Of a DNA stretch of 64,000 nt, positions 45,753 to 54,669 are shown piece by piece. The notes beneath the pieces are model-generated. The model did no database searches. It worked only from the letters and a program-made list of their open reading frames with translations, and was not told the DNA's origin. Source of the stretch: Mesorhizobium sp. B2-3-12 (GTDB lineage: Bacteria > Pseudomonadota > Alphaproteobacteria > Rhizobiales > Rhizobiaceae); contig NZ_VFVR01000002.1 in the NCBI RefSeq assembly GCF_006442205.1, positions 310,001 through 374,000 on the forward strand. Reading direction: 5' to 3'. The position numbers and the translations under genes are program-made. The first letter of the stretch is position 1. Every line of letters starts with the position of its first letter.

Positions 45753-46996
45753 GCGCGCAGATGAAGCTCGGCGCCTTCCTGTGGGCGACGGGCCATCACA
45801 TCGCCGCCTGGCGCCATCCCAAGGCGCATGCCAGGGCCGGCATCGACATCGACCATTACATTCAATTGGCGCGCACGGCTGAAGCGGCGAAGTTCGATAT
45901 GATCTTCTGCGAGGATGCCGCCGGCCTGCGCGAGGCCAATGTCGACATCGCCAGCCAGACGTCGCGCTCGATCGGCTTCGAGCCGATCAGCCTGCTTTCG
46001 GCGCTGGCTGTCCACACCAACCACATCGGTCTCGTGTCCACGGCATCGACCAGCTACAACGAGCCTTACGGACTGGCGCGGACCTTCCTGTCGCTCGATC
46101 ACCTGAGCGGCGGCCGCGCAGGCTGGAATCTTGTCACCTCGGCCAGCCAGATCGAAGCCGCCAATTTCGGCGCAACCGGCCTCAAGCCCCATGCCGACCG
46201 CTATGAGCGGGCGCGTGAATTCGCCGAGGTGGTCACAGGGCTGTGGCAGGGAAAGGCTTCCGGCCATGACGGCCAGAGTTTTTCGGTGCGCGATCCACTC
46301 GACTTGCCGCGCTCGCCGCAAGGCGCGCCTGTCATGGTCCAGGCCGGCGCGTCGGATGTCGGCCGCGACCTTGCCGCCCGCACCGCCGACGTGGTGTTCA
46401 CGGCGGCACAGACCTTCGAGGAAGCGACGGCCTTTTACGACGACCTCAAAGGGCGCATGGCGGCGTATGGGCGTGAACCCGATGAGATCAAGATCATGCC
46501 CGGTGTCTCGCCCGTGGTGGCGGAGACCGAGGCCGAGGCCCGCGAGAAATTCGAGGAATTGCAGGAGCTGATCCCCGATGAGGTCGGCGTGGCCCTGCTG
46601 TCCAGCTATCTCAGCATCTCGGATCTTTGGCGCCATCCGATCGACGGGCCGCTGCCCGAACTGCCCGAGAGCGAGGGAATGAAAAGCCGGCAGGCCCTGG
46701 TCGTCGAGCAATCGCGCCGCGACGGGCTTTCCATCCGCCAGATTGCGCGGCATTTCGCCGGCGCGCGCGGCCATTGGCGCATCGTGGGAACCGCGGCCCA
46801 GGTGGCGGACGAATTGCAGGCGCGGTTCGAAGGCGGTGCCGCCGATGGCTTCAACGTCATGCCGTCTTATTTTCCCGGCGAACTCGATGCCTTTGCCACG
46901 CTTGTGGTACCGGAGCTGCAGCGGCGCGGCCTGTTCCGCAAGGCGTATGAGGGGACGACGCTGCGCGACCATCTCGGCCTCAGGCGACCGAGCTAG
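45749..46996 (+). CDS. Flavin-dependent monooxygenase, NtaA/SnaA/DszA family
   Basis: 415 residues, full length for the family. It opens KLGAFLWATGHHIAAWRHP, contains HTNHIGLVSTASTSYNEPYGLARTFLSLDHLSGGRAGWNLVTS, the diagnostic FMN/substrate region, and ends RGTTLRDHLGLRRPS like its short neighbour. Family members use FMNH2 and oxygen to cleave N- or S-containing compounds. Its ATG overlaps the previous stop (ATGA at 45749). Its own stop shares two bases with the xdhC stop on the other strand. The location inside a purine cluster suggests a heterocyclic or N-alkyl substrate, as inference only. Confidence 0.87.
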   Translation: MSAQMKLGAFLWATGHHIAAWRHPKAHARAGIDIDHYIQLARTAEAAKFDMIFCEDAAGLREANVDIASQTSRSIGFEPISLLSALAVHTNHIGLVSTASTSYNEPYGLARTFLSLDHLSGGRAGWNLVTSASQIEAANFGATGLKPHADRYERAREFAEVVTGLWQGKASGHDGQSFSVRDPLDLPRSPQGAPVMVQAGASDVGRDLAARTADVVFTAAQTFEEATAFYDDLKGRMAAYGREPDEIKIMPGVSPVVAETEAEAREKFEELQELIPDEVGVALLSSYLSISDLWRHPIDGPLPELPESEGMKSRQALVVEQSRRDGLSIRQIARHFAGARGHWRIVGTAAQVADELQARFEGGAADGFNVMPSYFPGELDAFATLVVPELQRRGLFRKAYEGTTLRDHLGLRRPS

Positions 46997-47892
46997 CCGG
47001 CAGTCACCCTGTCCTGCGGAGCGTGACGCTCTGCATTCCAGGCCGCATTGTGGACGACCAGTGCCGTCATGATTTCGGCGGCGGCGAGCGCGGCAATAAC
47101 CGGCGGGCGCTTGTCCTTGACGGTGTCGCCGCCGATCGGCGAGACGAGGCGTGCGAATTCGGCCTCCGTGCCGTCGGCCGACTTCAGGAACCAGTTCCTG
47201 AAGGTCGCCTTCTTGGTCTTCGAGCCTATCATGCCGACATAGGCCGCGTCGTCGCGTTTCAGCGCTTCGGCGACGATCAGGAAATCGAGCGCGTGGTCAT
47301 GCGTGAGGATGGCGAAGGCGGTGCCGGCAGGAGCATTGCGCAGCTCGGCCTCCGGCATTGGCGTCAACCGGGTCTCGACCGTCTCCGGCATGCCCTCGAG
47401 TGCCTCGGCGCGGGTCTCGATGACGACGCCGTGGACGGGCAGAAGCGCGATCGCCGAAGCCAGCGCCTGACCGACATGGCCGCCGCCGAAAATATAGACA
47501 TGCGGCAGGTGCGTTTCCTCGGCTTCCGCCGCCGCGACCAGTTCGGCAGCCAGCGCGGCATCGACCAGGCGGATCAGCACCTCGACCCGCCCGCCGCAGC
47601 ACTGGCCGATTTCGGGACCGAGCGGCACGTCGAGCGTGGCGCAGACCTCTTCGACCTCGAAGCGGGCACCCCTTCCTTTCGAGGACGAGGGAAGCATCTG
47701 CCGGGCCTTGTCGATGGCCATGTATTCGAGCTGGCCGCCGCCGATCGTGCCATGGATCGCCGAAGCCGAGACGAGCATGAAGGCGCCCTTCTCGCGCGGC
47801 GTCGAGCCTTTTGTCCCGGCCACCTCGACCAAGGCAAGCCGGCCGGCGCTGCCGAGAAAGGCTTTCAGGCTTTGCACTTTCGAGTTCATCAT
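46993..47892 (-). CDS. xdhC: Xanthine dehydrogenase accessory protein XdhC
   Basis: 299 residues. N-terminal LVEVAGTKGSTPREKGAFMLV, a CCGGRVEVLIR segment, and a C-terminal Rossmann domain beginning IFGGGHVGQALASAI. XdhC binds molybdenum cofactor and inserts it, after sulfuration, into the xanthine dehydrogenase large subunit. Last gene of the uraH-xdhA-xdhB-xdhC unit, 58 bases after xdhB. Its stop codon overlaps that of the converging monooxygenase gene. Confidence 0.93.
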   Translation of the reverse strand: MMNSKVQSLKAFLGSAGRLALVEVAGTKGSTPREKGAFMLVSASAIHGTIGGGQLEYMAIDKARQMLPSSSKGRGARFEVEEVCATLDVPLGPEIGQCCGGRVEVLIRLVDAALAAELVAAAEAEETHLPHVYIFGGGHVGQALASAIALLPVHGVVIETRAEALEGMPETVETRLTPMPEAELRNAPAGTAFAILTHDHALDFLIVAEALKRDDAAYVGMIGSKTKKATFRNWFLKSADGTEAEFARLVSPIGGDTVKDKRPPVIAALAAAEIMTALVVHNAAWNAERHAPQDRVTAG

Positions 47893-47950
47893 TCGCGTTC
47901 CCGAACAGGGAATATAGGTTTTTTCGGCTCGAATTGCATCTTTGGCTGCT

Positions 47951-50317
47951 TCAGGCGCCGGCCTTGACCTCTTTCTTCAACCGCTCGATCGCCATCAGCA
48001 CGCGTTCGGGTGTCGCCGGCGCGTCGAGGCGCGGGCAGATCTTGTGGTCGGCGACGCTCGCCACCGCGTCCGACAGCGCGTGTAAAATCGACATGCCGTG
48101 CGGCAGCGGCGGCTCGCCAACCGCCTTGGAACGATGGATGGTCGGCTCATAGGCTTGCGACCAGTCGGTCAGCTTGACGTTGAATATTTTCGGGCGGTCC
48201 GACGCCAGCGGTATCTTGTAGGTCGACGGCGCATGGGTGCGTAGCCGGCCCTTGTCGTCCCACCACAGTTCCTCCGTCGTCAGCCAGCCCATGCCCTGGA
48301 TGAAACCGCCCTCGACCTGGCCGAGATCGATGGCCCGGTTCAGTGAACGGCCGCAATCGTGCAGGATATCGGCGCGCTCCACGACATATTCGCCGGTCAG
48401 CGTATCGACCGAAACTTCGGCGCAGGCCGCGCCATAGGCGTAGTAGTAAAAGGCGTGGCCCTGGCCCTTGCCGCGGTCCCAGTGGATCTTCGGCGTCTTG
48501 TAGAAGCCAGCGGCCGAGAGCTGCACGCGCGCGATATAGGCCTGCTTGACCAGATCGTTGAAGCTGACCTCCTGGTTGCCGACGCGCACCCGATTGGGCA
48601 GGAACACCACCTGGTCGACAGGCACCTGGTATTTCTCGGCGGCGAAATCGGTCAGCCGCTGGCGGATCTGGCGCGCCGCGTTCTGCGCCGCCATGCCATT
48701 GAGGTCGGCGCCGGAGGAAGCCGCCGTCGGCGCGGTGTTGGGCACCTTGGCGGTGGTGGTGGCGGTGATCTTCACGCGGTCGAGGTCGATCTGGAATTCC
48801 TCGGCCACCACCTGCGCCACCTTGAGATGCAGGCCCTGCCCCATTTCGGTGCCGCCATGGTTCATGTGCACCGAACCGTCGGCATAAACATGCACCAGCG
48901 CGCCGGCCTGGTTGGACTCGGTCTTGGTGAAGGAGATGCCGAACTTGACCGGCGTCAGTGCCAGGCCGCGCTTGACGAAACGGCTGTTGGCGTTGAAAGC
49001 CCTGATTTCGCGCCGGCGGCGCGCATAATCGGCACTCTCTTCCAGTTCCGCCACGATGCGCTGGATGATGTTGTCTTCGACCTTCTGGTGATAGGGCGTG
49101 ACGTTACGGCTGCCGATCACCTCCATCGGGTCGTAGAAATTCAGCTTGCGGATTTCGAGCGAATCCTTGCCGACGGCAAACGCGATCTCATCGATGACAC
49201 GTTCTGCACCGACCATGCCTTGCGGACCGCCGAAGCCACGGAAGGCGGTGTTGGACACGGTGTTGGTGTAGAGCGGCGCCGACTTGGCGTGCACGTTCGG
49301 GTAGAAATAGGCGTTGTCGCAGTGGAACAGCGCACGATCGCCGACCGGGCCGGACAGGTCGGCGGAAAAGCCGGCATTGAGGGCGAAAACATAGTCCACG
49401 CCGAGGATACGGCCCTCATCGTCGAAGCCGACCTCGTAGTCGATGGCGAAATCGTGCCGCTTGCCGGTGGCGGTCATGTCCTCGTCGCGGTCGAGCCGGA
49501 CCTTGACCGCGCGGTGGAGTTTCTTGGCCGCGATGGCGGCGATCGCCGCGCACTGGTTGGCCTGGGTTTCCTTGCCGCCAAAGCCGCCACCCATGCGGCG
49601 GACCTCCACCGTCACGGCATGGCTCGGCACGCCGAGCGCATGGGCGACCAGATGCTGCGTCTCACTCGGCCCCTGTGTCGAGCAATAAACGGTCACTTCG
49701 TCATCCTCGCCGGGGATGGCGAGCGACACCTGGCCTTCGAGATAGAAATGGTCCTGGCCGCCGAGCTTCATCCGCCCCTTCACCCGGCGCGGTGCCGCGG
49801 CTATCGCGGCGGCGGCATCGCCGCGCCGCAAGGTCAGCGGCGTGGTGACCTGCTTGTCTTTCGCCGGGTCGAGATTCCAGATGCCTATCAACGCCGGAAG
49901 CTCGTCATATTCGATCCTGGCCAGGCGCGCGGCGCGGCGGGCGGCCTCGCGCGTTTCGCCAATCACCGCGAAGATCGGCTGGCCGAAGAACTGCACCTTG
50001 CCTTCCGCCAGCACAGGATCGTCATGCATGTTGCTTGGCGAGACATCGTTCTCACCCGGCACGTCGGCGTAAGTCAGCACATCGACGACACCGGGGGCCG
50101 TGCGCACCGCCGAGAGATCGACGCTTTTCAGGATGCCATGCGCCACCTTGGACAGGCCAAGGCCGACATGCAGCGTGCCCGCCGGTTCCGGCATGTCGTC
50201 GATATAGACGGCGCTGCCGCTGACATGTTTGTGCGCGGAATCATGCCGCTGGTCGGTGGCGACACCGCCGACGATCTTCTCGGCCTTGAGGTTCGGCGTG
50301 GCGTGCTTGTTCATCAT
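47951..50317 (-). CDS. xdhB: Xanthine dehydrogenase molybdopterin-binding subunit
   Basis: 788 residues. It shows the typical large-subunit sequence: YIDDMPEPAGTLHVGLGLS at the start, QGPSETQHLVAHALGVP, RRMGGGFGGKETQ, RDEDMTATGKRH, AFRGFGGPQGMVGAE, GTEMGQGLHLKVAQVVAEEF, and the C-terminal GIGEPP-like AVGEPPLPHG with the catalytic glutamate. It binds the Mo-pterin and hydroxylates xanthine to urate. The ATG overlaps the xdhA stop (ATGATG at 50317). Confidence 0.95.
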   Translation of the reverse strand: MMNKHATPNLKAEKIVGGVATDQRHDSAHKHVSGSAVYIDDMPEPAGTLHVGLGLSKVAHGILKSVDLSAVRTAPGVVDVLTYADVPGENDVSPSNMHDDPVLAEGKVQFFGQPIFAVIGETREAARRAARLARIEYDELPALIGIWNLDPAKDKQVTTPLTLRRGDAAAAIAAAPRRVKGRMKLGGQDHFYLEGQVSLAIPGEDDEVTVYCSTQGPSETQHLVAHALGVPSHAVTVEVRRMGGGFGGKETQANQCAAIAAIAAKKLHRAVKVRLDRDEDMTATGKRHDFAIDYEVGFDDEGRILGVDYVFALNAGFSADLSGPVGDRALFHCDNAYFYPNVHAKSAPLYTNTVSNTAFRGFGGPQGMVGAERVIDEIAFAVGKDSLEIRKLNFYDPMEVIGSRNVTPYHQKVEDNIIQRIVAELEESADYARRRREIRAFNANSRFVKRGLALTPVKFGISFTKTESNQAGALVHVYADGSVHMNHGGTEMGQGLHLKVAQVVAEEFQIDLDRVKITATTTAKVPNTAPTAASSGADLNGMAAQNAARQIRQRLTDFAAEKYQVPVDQVVFLPNRVRVGNQEVSFNDLVKQAYIARVQLSAAGFYKTPKIHWDRGKGQGHAFYYYAYGAACAEVSVDTLTGEYVVERADILHDCGRSLNRAIDLGQVEGGFIQGMGWLTTEELWWDDKGRLRTHAPSTYKIPLASDRPKIFNVKLTDWSQAYEPTIHRSKAVGEPPLPHGMSILHALSDAVASVADHKICPRLDAPATPERVLMAIERLKKEVKAGA

Positions 50318-51795
50318 GCCGCCTCGTCGCGCGACACCTGGAACGGCGCTTTCGTTCCGGTGGTTTCGACATAGAAACGCAGCAACAGGTTCTTCGCCGC
50401 CAGGGCCCGGTATTCGGCGGTCGCGCGCATGTCGGTGAGCGGCGCGAAGTCCCTGGCGTATTCGGCCATCGCTGCCTCCACCGTCGCTTCACTCCAAATC
50501 TTGCCTATCAAAGCCTGTTCAACCGCCGACGCCCGCTTCGGCGTTGCCGCCATGCCGCCATAGGCGATGCGGATATCGGCGACCGTGCCGTCCTTGGCCA
50601 AGGTCAGATGGAAGGCGCCCAGGGTCGCGGTGATATCCTCGTCGCGGCGCTTGGTGACCTTGTAGACGGCGAATTTCACGTCCTTTGCCGGCACGGGCAC
50701 ATGCACGGCCTCGACGAACTCGCCCGGCTGGCGGTCCTGCTTGCCATAGGCGATGAAGAAATCCTGCAGCGGGATCGTGCGCCGCTTCTTGCCCTTGCGT
50801 AGCGTCAGCCGTGCGCCGAGCGCGATCAAGGGCGGCGGCGTGTCGCCGATCGGCGAGCCGTTGGCGACGTTGCCGCCGATCGTGCCCATGTTGCGCACCT
50901 GTTCGCCGCCGATGCGGTCGAACAACGGCCCCAGTGCCGGGATGCGTTTCGACAGTATCGAAAAGGCTGCGGTGTAGGTGACGCCGGCGCCGATCGATAT
51001 GACGCCATTTTCTTCCGTGATGGCGCAAAGCCCCGGCAGATTGCCGATGAAGATCGCCGGCGAGATATCGCGCATATGCTTGGTCACCCACAGGCCAACG
51101 TCTGTCGAACCAGCGACGACGGTGGCGGTGGGTTCATCCTCGAAGACAGAAGCGAAATCGTCGGCATCGGCCGGCACGACCAGCCGCGTCTTGCCGGCGC
51201 CGATCTCGACCCTGGCGCCGTCGCGCAGCGCCTGCAGCCGTGTCGTGATGTCCCGGCGCTCCACCGCCAGCGGGTCATTTGTCGCCTTCCCGTAGCTCGA
51301 TATGGCGTGCGCGGCGCGCATGATTGCCTCGTAGCCGGTGCAGCGGCAGAGATTGCCTTGCAGGGCTTTTTCGATGGCGGCGTTCGAGGGGTCTGGCGAC
51401 TTCATCCACAGGCCGTAGAGCGACATGACGAAGCCCGGCGTGCAGAAGCCGCATTGCGAGCCATGGAAATCGACCATGGCCTCTTGAACGGGATGCAGCT
51501 TGCCTGGCTCGCCGCGCAGATGCTCGACGGTGACGACATGGGTGCCGTCGAGCGAGCCGAGGAAGCGGATGCAGGCATTGACGCTTTCATAGACCAGCCC
51601 GTCAGCCGAAAGCTTGCCGATGAGCACCGTGCAGGCGCCGCAATCGCCTTCGGCGCAGCCTTCCTTGGTGCCACGCAGCGAACGGTCGAGCCGCAACCAG
51701 TCGAGCAAGGTCGCGTGGGGCGCCGCCGACGACAGCACGATGTCCCTGCCATTGAGGATGAAGCGGATTTCGTTGCGGATCTTGACCTTGGCCAT
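50314..51795 (-). CDS. xdhA: Xanthine dehydrogenase small subunit (2Fe-2S and FAD)
   Basis: 493 residues. [2Fe-2S] ligands C47, C52, C55 and C75 in the ferredoxin-like domain, and C115, C118, C150 and C152 in the helical domain (CGFC, LCRC). The FAD domain follows from about 200, with VVAGSTDVGLWV and GGNVANGSPIGDTPP. It moves electrons from the molybdenum site to NAD+. It starts 3 bases after the uraH stop. Confidence 0.95.
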   Translation of the reverse strand: MAKVKIRNEIRFILNGRDIVLSSAAPHATLLDWLRLDRSLRGTKEGCAEGDCGACTVLIGKLSADGLVYESVNACIRFLGSLDGTHVVTVEHLRGEPGKLHPVQEAMVDFHGSQCGFCTPGFVMSLYGLWMKSPDPSNAAIEKALQGNLCRCTGYEAIMRAAHAISSYGKATNDPLAVERRDITTRLQALRDGARVEIGAGKTRLVVPADADDFASVFEDEPTATVVAGSTDVGLWVTKHMRDISPAIFIGNLPGLCAITEENGVISIGAGVTYTAAFSILSKRIPALGPLFDRIGGEQVRNMGTIGGNVANGSPIGDTPPPLIALGARLTLRKGKKRRTIPLQDFFIAYGKQDRQPGEFVEAVHVPVPAKDVKFAVYKVTKRRDEDITATLGAFHLTLAKDGTVADIRIAYGGMAATPKRASAVEQALIGKIWSEATVEAAMAEYARDFAPLTDMRATAEYRALAAKNLLLRFYVETTGTKAPFQVSRDEAA

Positions 51796-51798
51796 GCT

Positions 51799-52173
51799 TC
51801 AGCTCCCCCTGTAGGTGGAATAGCCATAGGGCGAGATCAGCAATGGTACATGATAGTGCACCGCCTCCGCCATGCCGAAGCGGATCGGCACGCTGTCCAG
51901 GAAGGCAGGCTCCGGCAGCTTCGTTCCGTGGCCGCGCAGATAGTCGCCAGCCGCGAACACCAGTTCGTATTCGCCGGTGCGGAAGTCGGCGCCTGCCAGC
52001 AGCGGCGCGTCGCAGCGGCCGTCTGCATTGGTGACGACCGTCTTCAGAAGCGTCCGGGCGGAATCCTCCAGATGGTAGAGCGCGATCGACAATCCTGCCG
52101 CCGGCCTACCGGTCGCGGTGTCGAGGACATGGGTCGTCAGACGCCCGCCATCGGCTTTCGACGTTTCTGCCAT
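51799..52173 (-). CDS. uraH: 5-Hydroxyisourate hydrolase
   Basis: 124-residue transthyretin-like enzyme. [15 protein letters not shown] near the start carries the catalytic histidine, and the C-terminus [19 protein letters not shown] is the diagnostic motif separating it from transthyretin. It hydrolyses PuuD's product to OHCU. The ATG at 52173 has GGGAGG six bases upstream; the longer frame to 52203 is not used. First gene of the xdh operon and divergent from the PuuE-UraD gene, whose UraD half takes the next step. Confidence 0.95.
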   Translation of the reverse strand: MAETSKADGGRLTTHVLDTATGRPAAGLSIALYHLEDSARTLLKTVVTNADGRCDAPLLAGADFRTGEYELVFAAGDYLRGHGTKLPEPAFLDSVPIRFGMAEAVHYHVPLLISPYGYSTYRGS

Positions 52174-52296
52174 TGGCCGCCTCCCATTTTCCAATACGAA
52201 CAAATTGGCCGGTACATTCGAGCACTGCTGATGAATTGTGCGCCAATTAAAGGCGATGCATAAGTCCTGGTCGAGCGGAGTGCGACAAAAACACTT

Positions 52297-52309
52297 TCAA
52301 AAATTTTGA
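52297..52309. promoter_or_regulatory. Palindrome TCAAAA-A-TTTTGA in the uraH/puuE divergent region
   Basis: A perfect 6-bp dyad around one A, overlapping the 11-mer ACTTTCAAAAA (52293-52303) that is also present at 43660. It is 69 bases before the puuE start. A candidate site for the island's LysR regulator. Confidence 0.35.
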
Positions 52310-52377
52310 GGGGAATGCGAGAAGCACCCTTTCGATATCCTGATCATACTTCCGGTGATGCCGGGCGCGGAGGGACG

Positions 52378-53796
52378 ATGCGTTACACCAGGGACTTGCG
52401 TGGCTACGGGGCCAATCCGCCGGATCCGAAATGGCCTGGCGGCGCGCATGTCGCCGTGCAGTTCGTCGTCAACTACGAAGAGGGCGGCGAGAACTGCGTG
52501 CTGCACGGCGACAAGGCTTCGGAAGCCTTCCTGTCGGAAATCGTCGGCGCGGCGCCCTGGGTCGGCCAGCGCCACTGGAACATGGAATCCATCTACGAAT
52601 ATGGCGCGCGGGCCGGCTTCTGGCGGCTGCTGCGCCTGTTCGGCGAGGCGCAAGTGCCTGTCACCTGCTACGGCGTCGCCACCGCGCTGGCGCGTTCGCC
52701 CGACCAGGTCGCGGCGATGCAGCAAGCCGGCTGGGAAATCGCCTCGCACGGGTTGAGATGGATCGACTACCGCGATCACGACGCCGAGGACGAGCGCCGC
52801 GACCTCGAAGCGGCGATCAAGCTGCATTACGAGGTGACGGGCGAGCGTCCGACCGGCTGGTATACGGGCCGCACCTCGGTCAATACGGTGCGGCTGGTCG
52901 CCGAGGAAGGCGGCTTCGACTACGTCTCGGACACCTATGACGACGAACTGCCCTACTGGTTCGAGCATGAGGCCGGCACGCAGCTCATCATCCCCTATAC
53001 GCTCGATGCCAACGACATGCGCTTCGCCACGCCGCAAGGCTTCAATTCGGGCGACCAGTTCTTCGCCTATCTCAAGGATAGTTTCGACACGCTCTATGCC
53101 GAGGGCAAGGCCGGTCGGCCGCGCATGATGAATATCGGCCTGCACTGCCGCCTGGTCGGGCGCCCGGGCCGGGTGGCGGCGCTGAAGCGCTTCGTCGATT
53201 ATGTCAAATCGCATGACAAGGTCTGGCTGGCGCGGCGCATCGACATCGCCAGGCACTGGCAAGAGAACCATCCCTACAAGCCGGCGGCCCTGCGCCCGTC
53301 GAAGATGGAATTCGAGACGTTCGTCCACACTTTCGGCGGCGTGTTCGAACATTCGCCCTGGATCGCCGAACGGGCCCACGAGCTGGAGCTCGGCCCGGCG
53401 CATGACAGCGCCGGCGGCCTACACAACGCGCTCTGCCGGATTTTTCGCTCGGCAAACGAGACCGAACGGCTCGGCGTGCTTAACGCCCATCCGGATCTTG
53501 CCGGAAAGCTTGCCAAGGCCAAGCGGCTGACGGCGGAATCGACCAGGGAACAGGCTTCCGCCGGCCTCGACGCGTTGACCGACAAGGAACGCGAACTGTT
53601 CTCCAAGCTCAACGCCGCCTACGTCACCACCTTCGGCTTCCCGTTCATCATCGCGGTGAAAGGCAAGACGAAAGAGGAAATCCTCGCCGAGTTCGAAGCC
53701 CGCATCGGCAACAGCCGCGGCGTCGAATTCGAAACCGCCTGCAAACAGGTCGAACGCATCGCGCTGCTTCGGCTGAAAGACATGCTCCCGCAATAG
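52378..53796 (+). CDS. puuE: PuuE allantoinase - UraD OHCU decarboxylase fusion
   Basis: 472 residues. Residues 1-300 are the PuuE polysaccharide-deacetylase-like allantoinase (NPPDPKWPGGAHVAVQFVVNYEEG, GWYTGRTSVNTVRLVAEEGGF), which opens allantoin to allantoate. Residues 310-472 are UraD, OHCU decarboxylase, with LNAHPDLAGKLA, EQASAGLD and FGFPFIIAVKG. One chain thus catalyses steps on both sides of allantoin. The ATG at 52378 has GGAGGG upstream. It heads a plus-strand unit with the allE-, allA- and deaminase-type genes. Confidence 0.93.
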   Translation: MRYTRDLRGYGANPPDPKWPGGAHVAVQFVVNYEEGGENCVLHGDKASEAFLSEIVGAAPWVGQRHWNMESIYEYGARAGFWRLLRLFGEAQVPVTCYGVATALARSPDQVAAMQQAGWEIASHGLRWIDYRDHDAEDERRDLEAAIKLHYEVTGERPTGWYTGRTSVNTVRLVAEEGGFDYVSDTYDDELPYWFEHEAGTQLIIPYTLDANDMRFATPQGFNSGDQFFAYLKDSFDTLYAEGKAGRPRMMNIGLHCRLVGRPGRVAALKRFVDYVKSHDKVWLARRIDIARHWQENHPYKPAALRPSKMEFETFVHTFGGVFEHSPWIAERAHELELGPAHDSAGGLHNALCRIFRSANETERLGVLNAHPDLAGKLAKAKRLTAESTREQASAGLDALTDKERELFSKLNAAYVTTFGFPFIIAVKGKTKEEILAEFEARIGNSRGVEFETACKQVERIALLRLKDMLPQ

Positions 53797-53808
53797 GTTC
53801 AGGGCCCC

Positions 53809-54669
53809 ATGGATATGATCAAGACGCCAGAGCGCACTTACTATGCACCGCATGGCGGCCATCCCGGCCAGAACGAGCTTTTGACCGGGCGCGCCGTCTT
53901 CACCGAGGCCTATGCGGTCATTCCGAAAGGGGTGATGCAGGACATCGTCACCAGCCCGCTGCCATTCTGGGACGAGACGAGGGCCTGGATCATCGCACGA
54001 CCGCTCTCGGGCTTTGCCGAGACGTTTTCTCAGTACATCGTCGAGGTTCTGCCGGGCGGCGGCAGCGAGCGGCCGGAACCTGACTCCGGCGCCGAAGGCG
54101 TGCTGTTCGTGGTCGAGGGGGAACTCACCGTATCGCTCGCCGGGAAGAAGCATGTGCTTGCCGCCGGTGGTTTTGCCTTCCTGCCGCCGGCAAGCGGCTG
54201 GACGGTGCGCAACGAGAGCAGCGCTGCCGTACGCTTCCACTGGATCCGCAAGGTTTATGAGGTAGTCGACGGCCTGGACGCGCCAGAAGCCTTCTTCTCA
54301 AGCGACCAGCAGGTGGCGCCGACGCCGATGGCCGGTACGGAGGGCCGTTGGGCGACGACCCGCTTCGTCGATCCGGCCGACATGCGCCACGACATGCATG
54401 TCACCATCGTCACGCTGGAGCCCGGCGCGGTCATTCCCTTCGCCGAGACGCATGTCATGGAACACGGGCTCTACGTTCTCGAAGGCAAGGCGGTCTATCG
54501 CCTCAACCAGGACTGGGTCGAGGTCGAGGCCGGCGACTTCATGTGGCTGCGCGCCTTCTGCCCGCAGGCCTGCTATGCCGGCGGCCCCGGCAAATTCCGC
54601 TATCTGCTCTACAAGGACGTCAACCGGCACGCCAAGCTCGGCGGTTATCTCGGAGGCCGCGCACGGTGA
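53809..54669 (+). CDS. allE: (S)-ureidoglycine aminohydrolase (AllE-type bicupin)
   Basis: 286 residues with two cupin domains: the first near 60-150 (EGVLFVVEGELTVSL), the second near 190-280 (PGAVIPFAETHVMEHGLYVLEGKAVYRL) containing manganese ligands. The opening YYAPHGGHPGQNELLTGRAVFTEAYAVIPKG is typical. It releases ammonia from ureidoglycine to give ureidoglycolate. Databases often call it bifunctional allantoicase, which I do not adopt. It starts 12 bases after puuE and overlaps allA by four bases. Confidence 0.9.
   Translation: MDMIKTPERTYYAPHGGHPGQNELLTGRAVFTEAYAVIPKGVMQDIVTSPLPFWDETRAWIIARPLSGFAETFSQYIVEVLPGGGSERPEPDSGAEGVLFVVEGELTVSLAGKKHVLAAGGFAFLPPASGWTVRNESSAAVRFHWIRKVYEVVDGLDAPEAFFSSDQQVAPTPMAGTEGRWATTRFVDPADMRHDMHVTIVTLEPGAVIPFAETHVMEHGLYVLEGKAVYRLNQDWVEVEAGDFMWLRAFCPQACYAGGPGKFRYLLYKDVNRHAKLGGYLGGRAR

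Noticed and set aside
48359-50374. 671-codon plus-strand frame opposite xdhB
   Set aside because: Shadow of xdhB, whose molybdopterin motifs are complete on the other strand.
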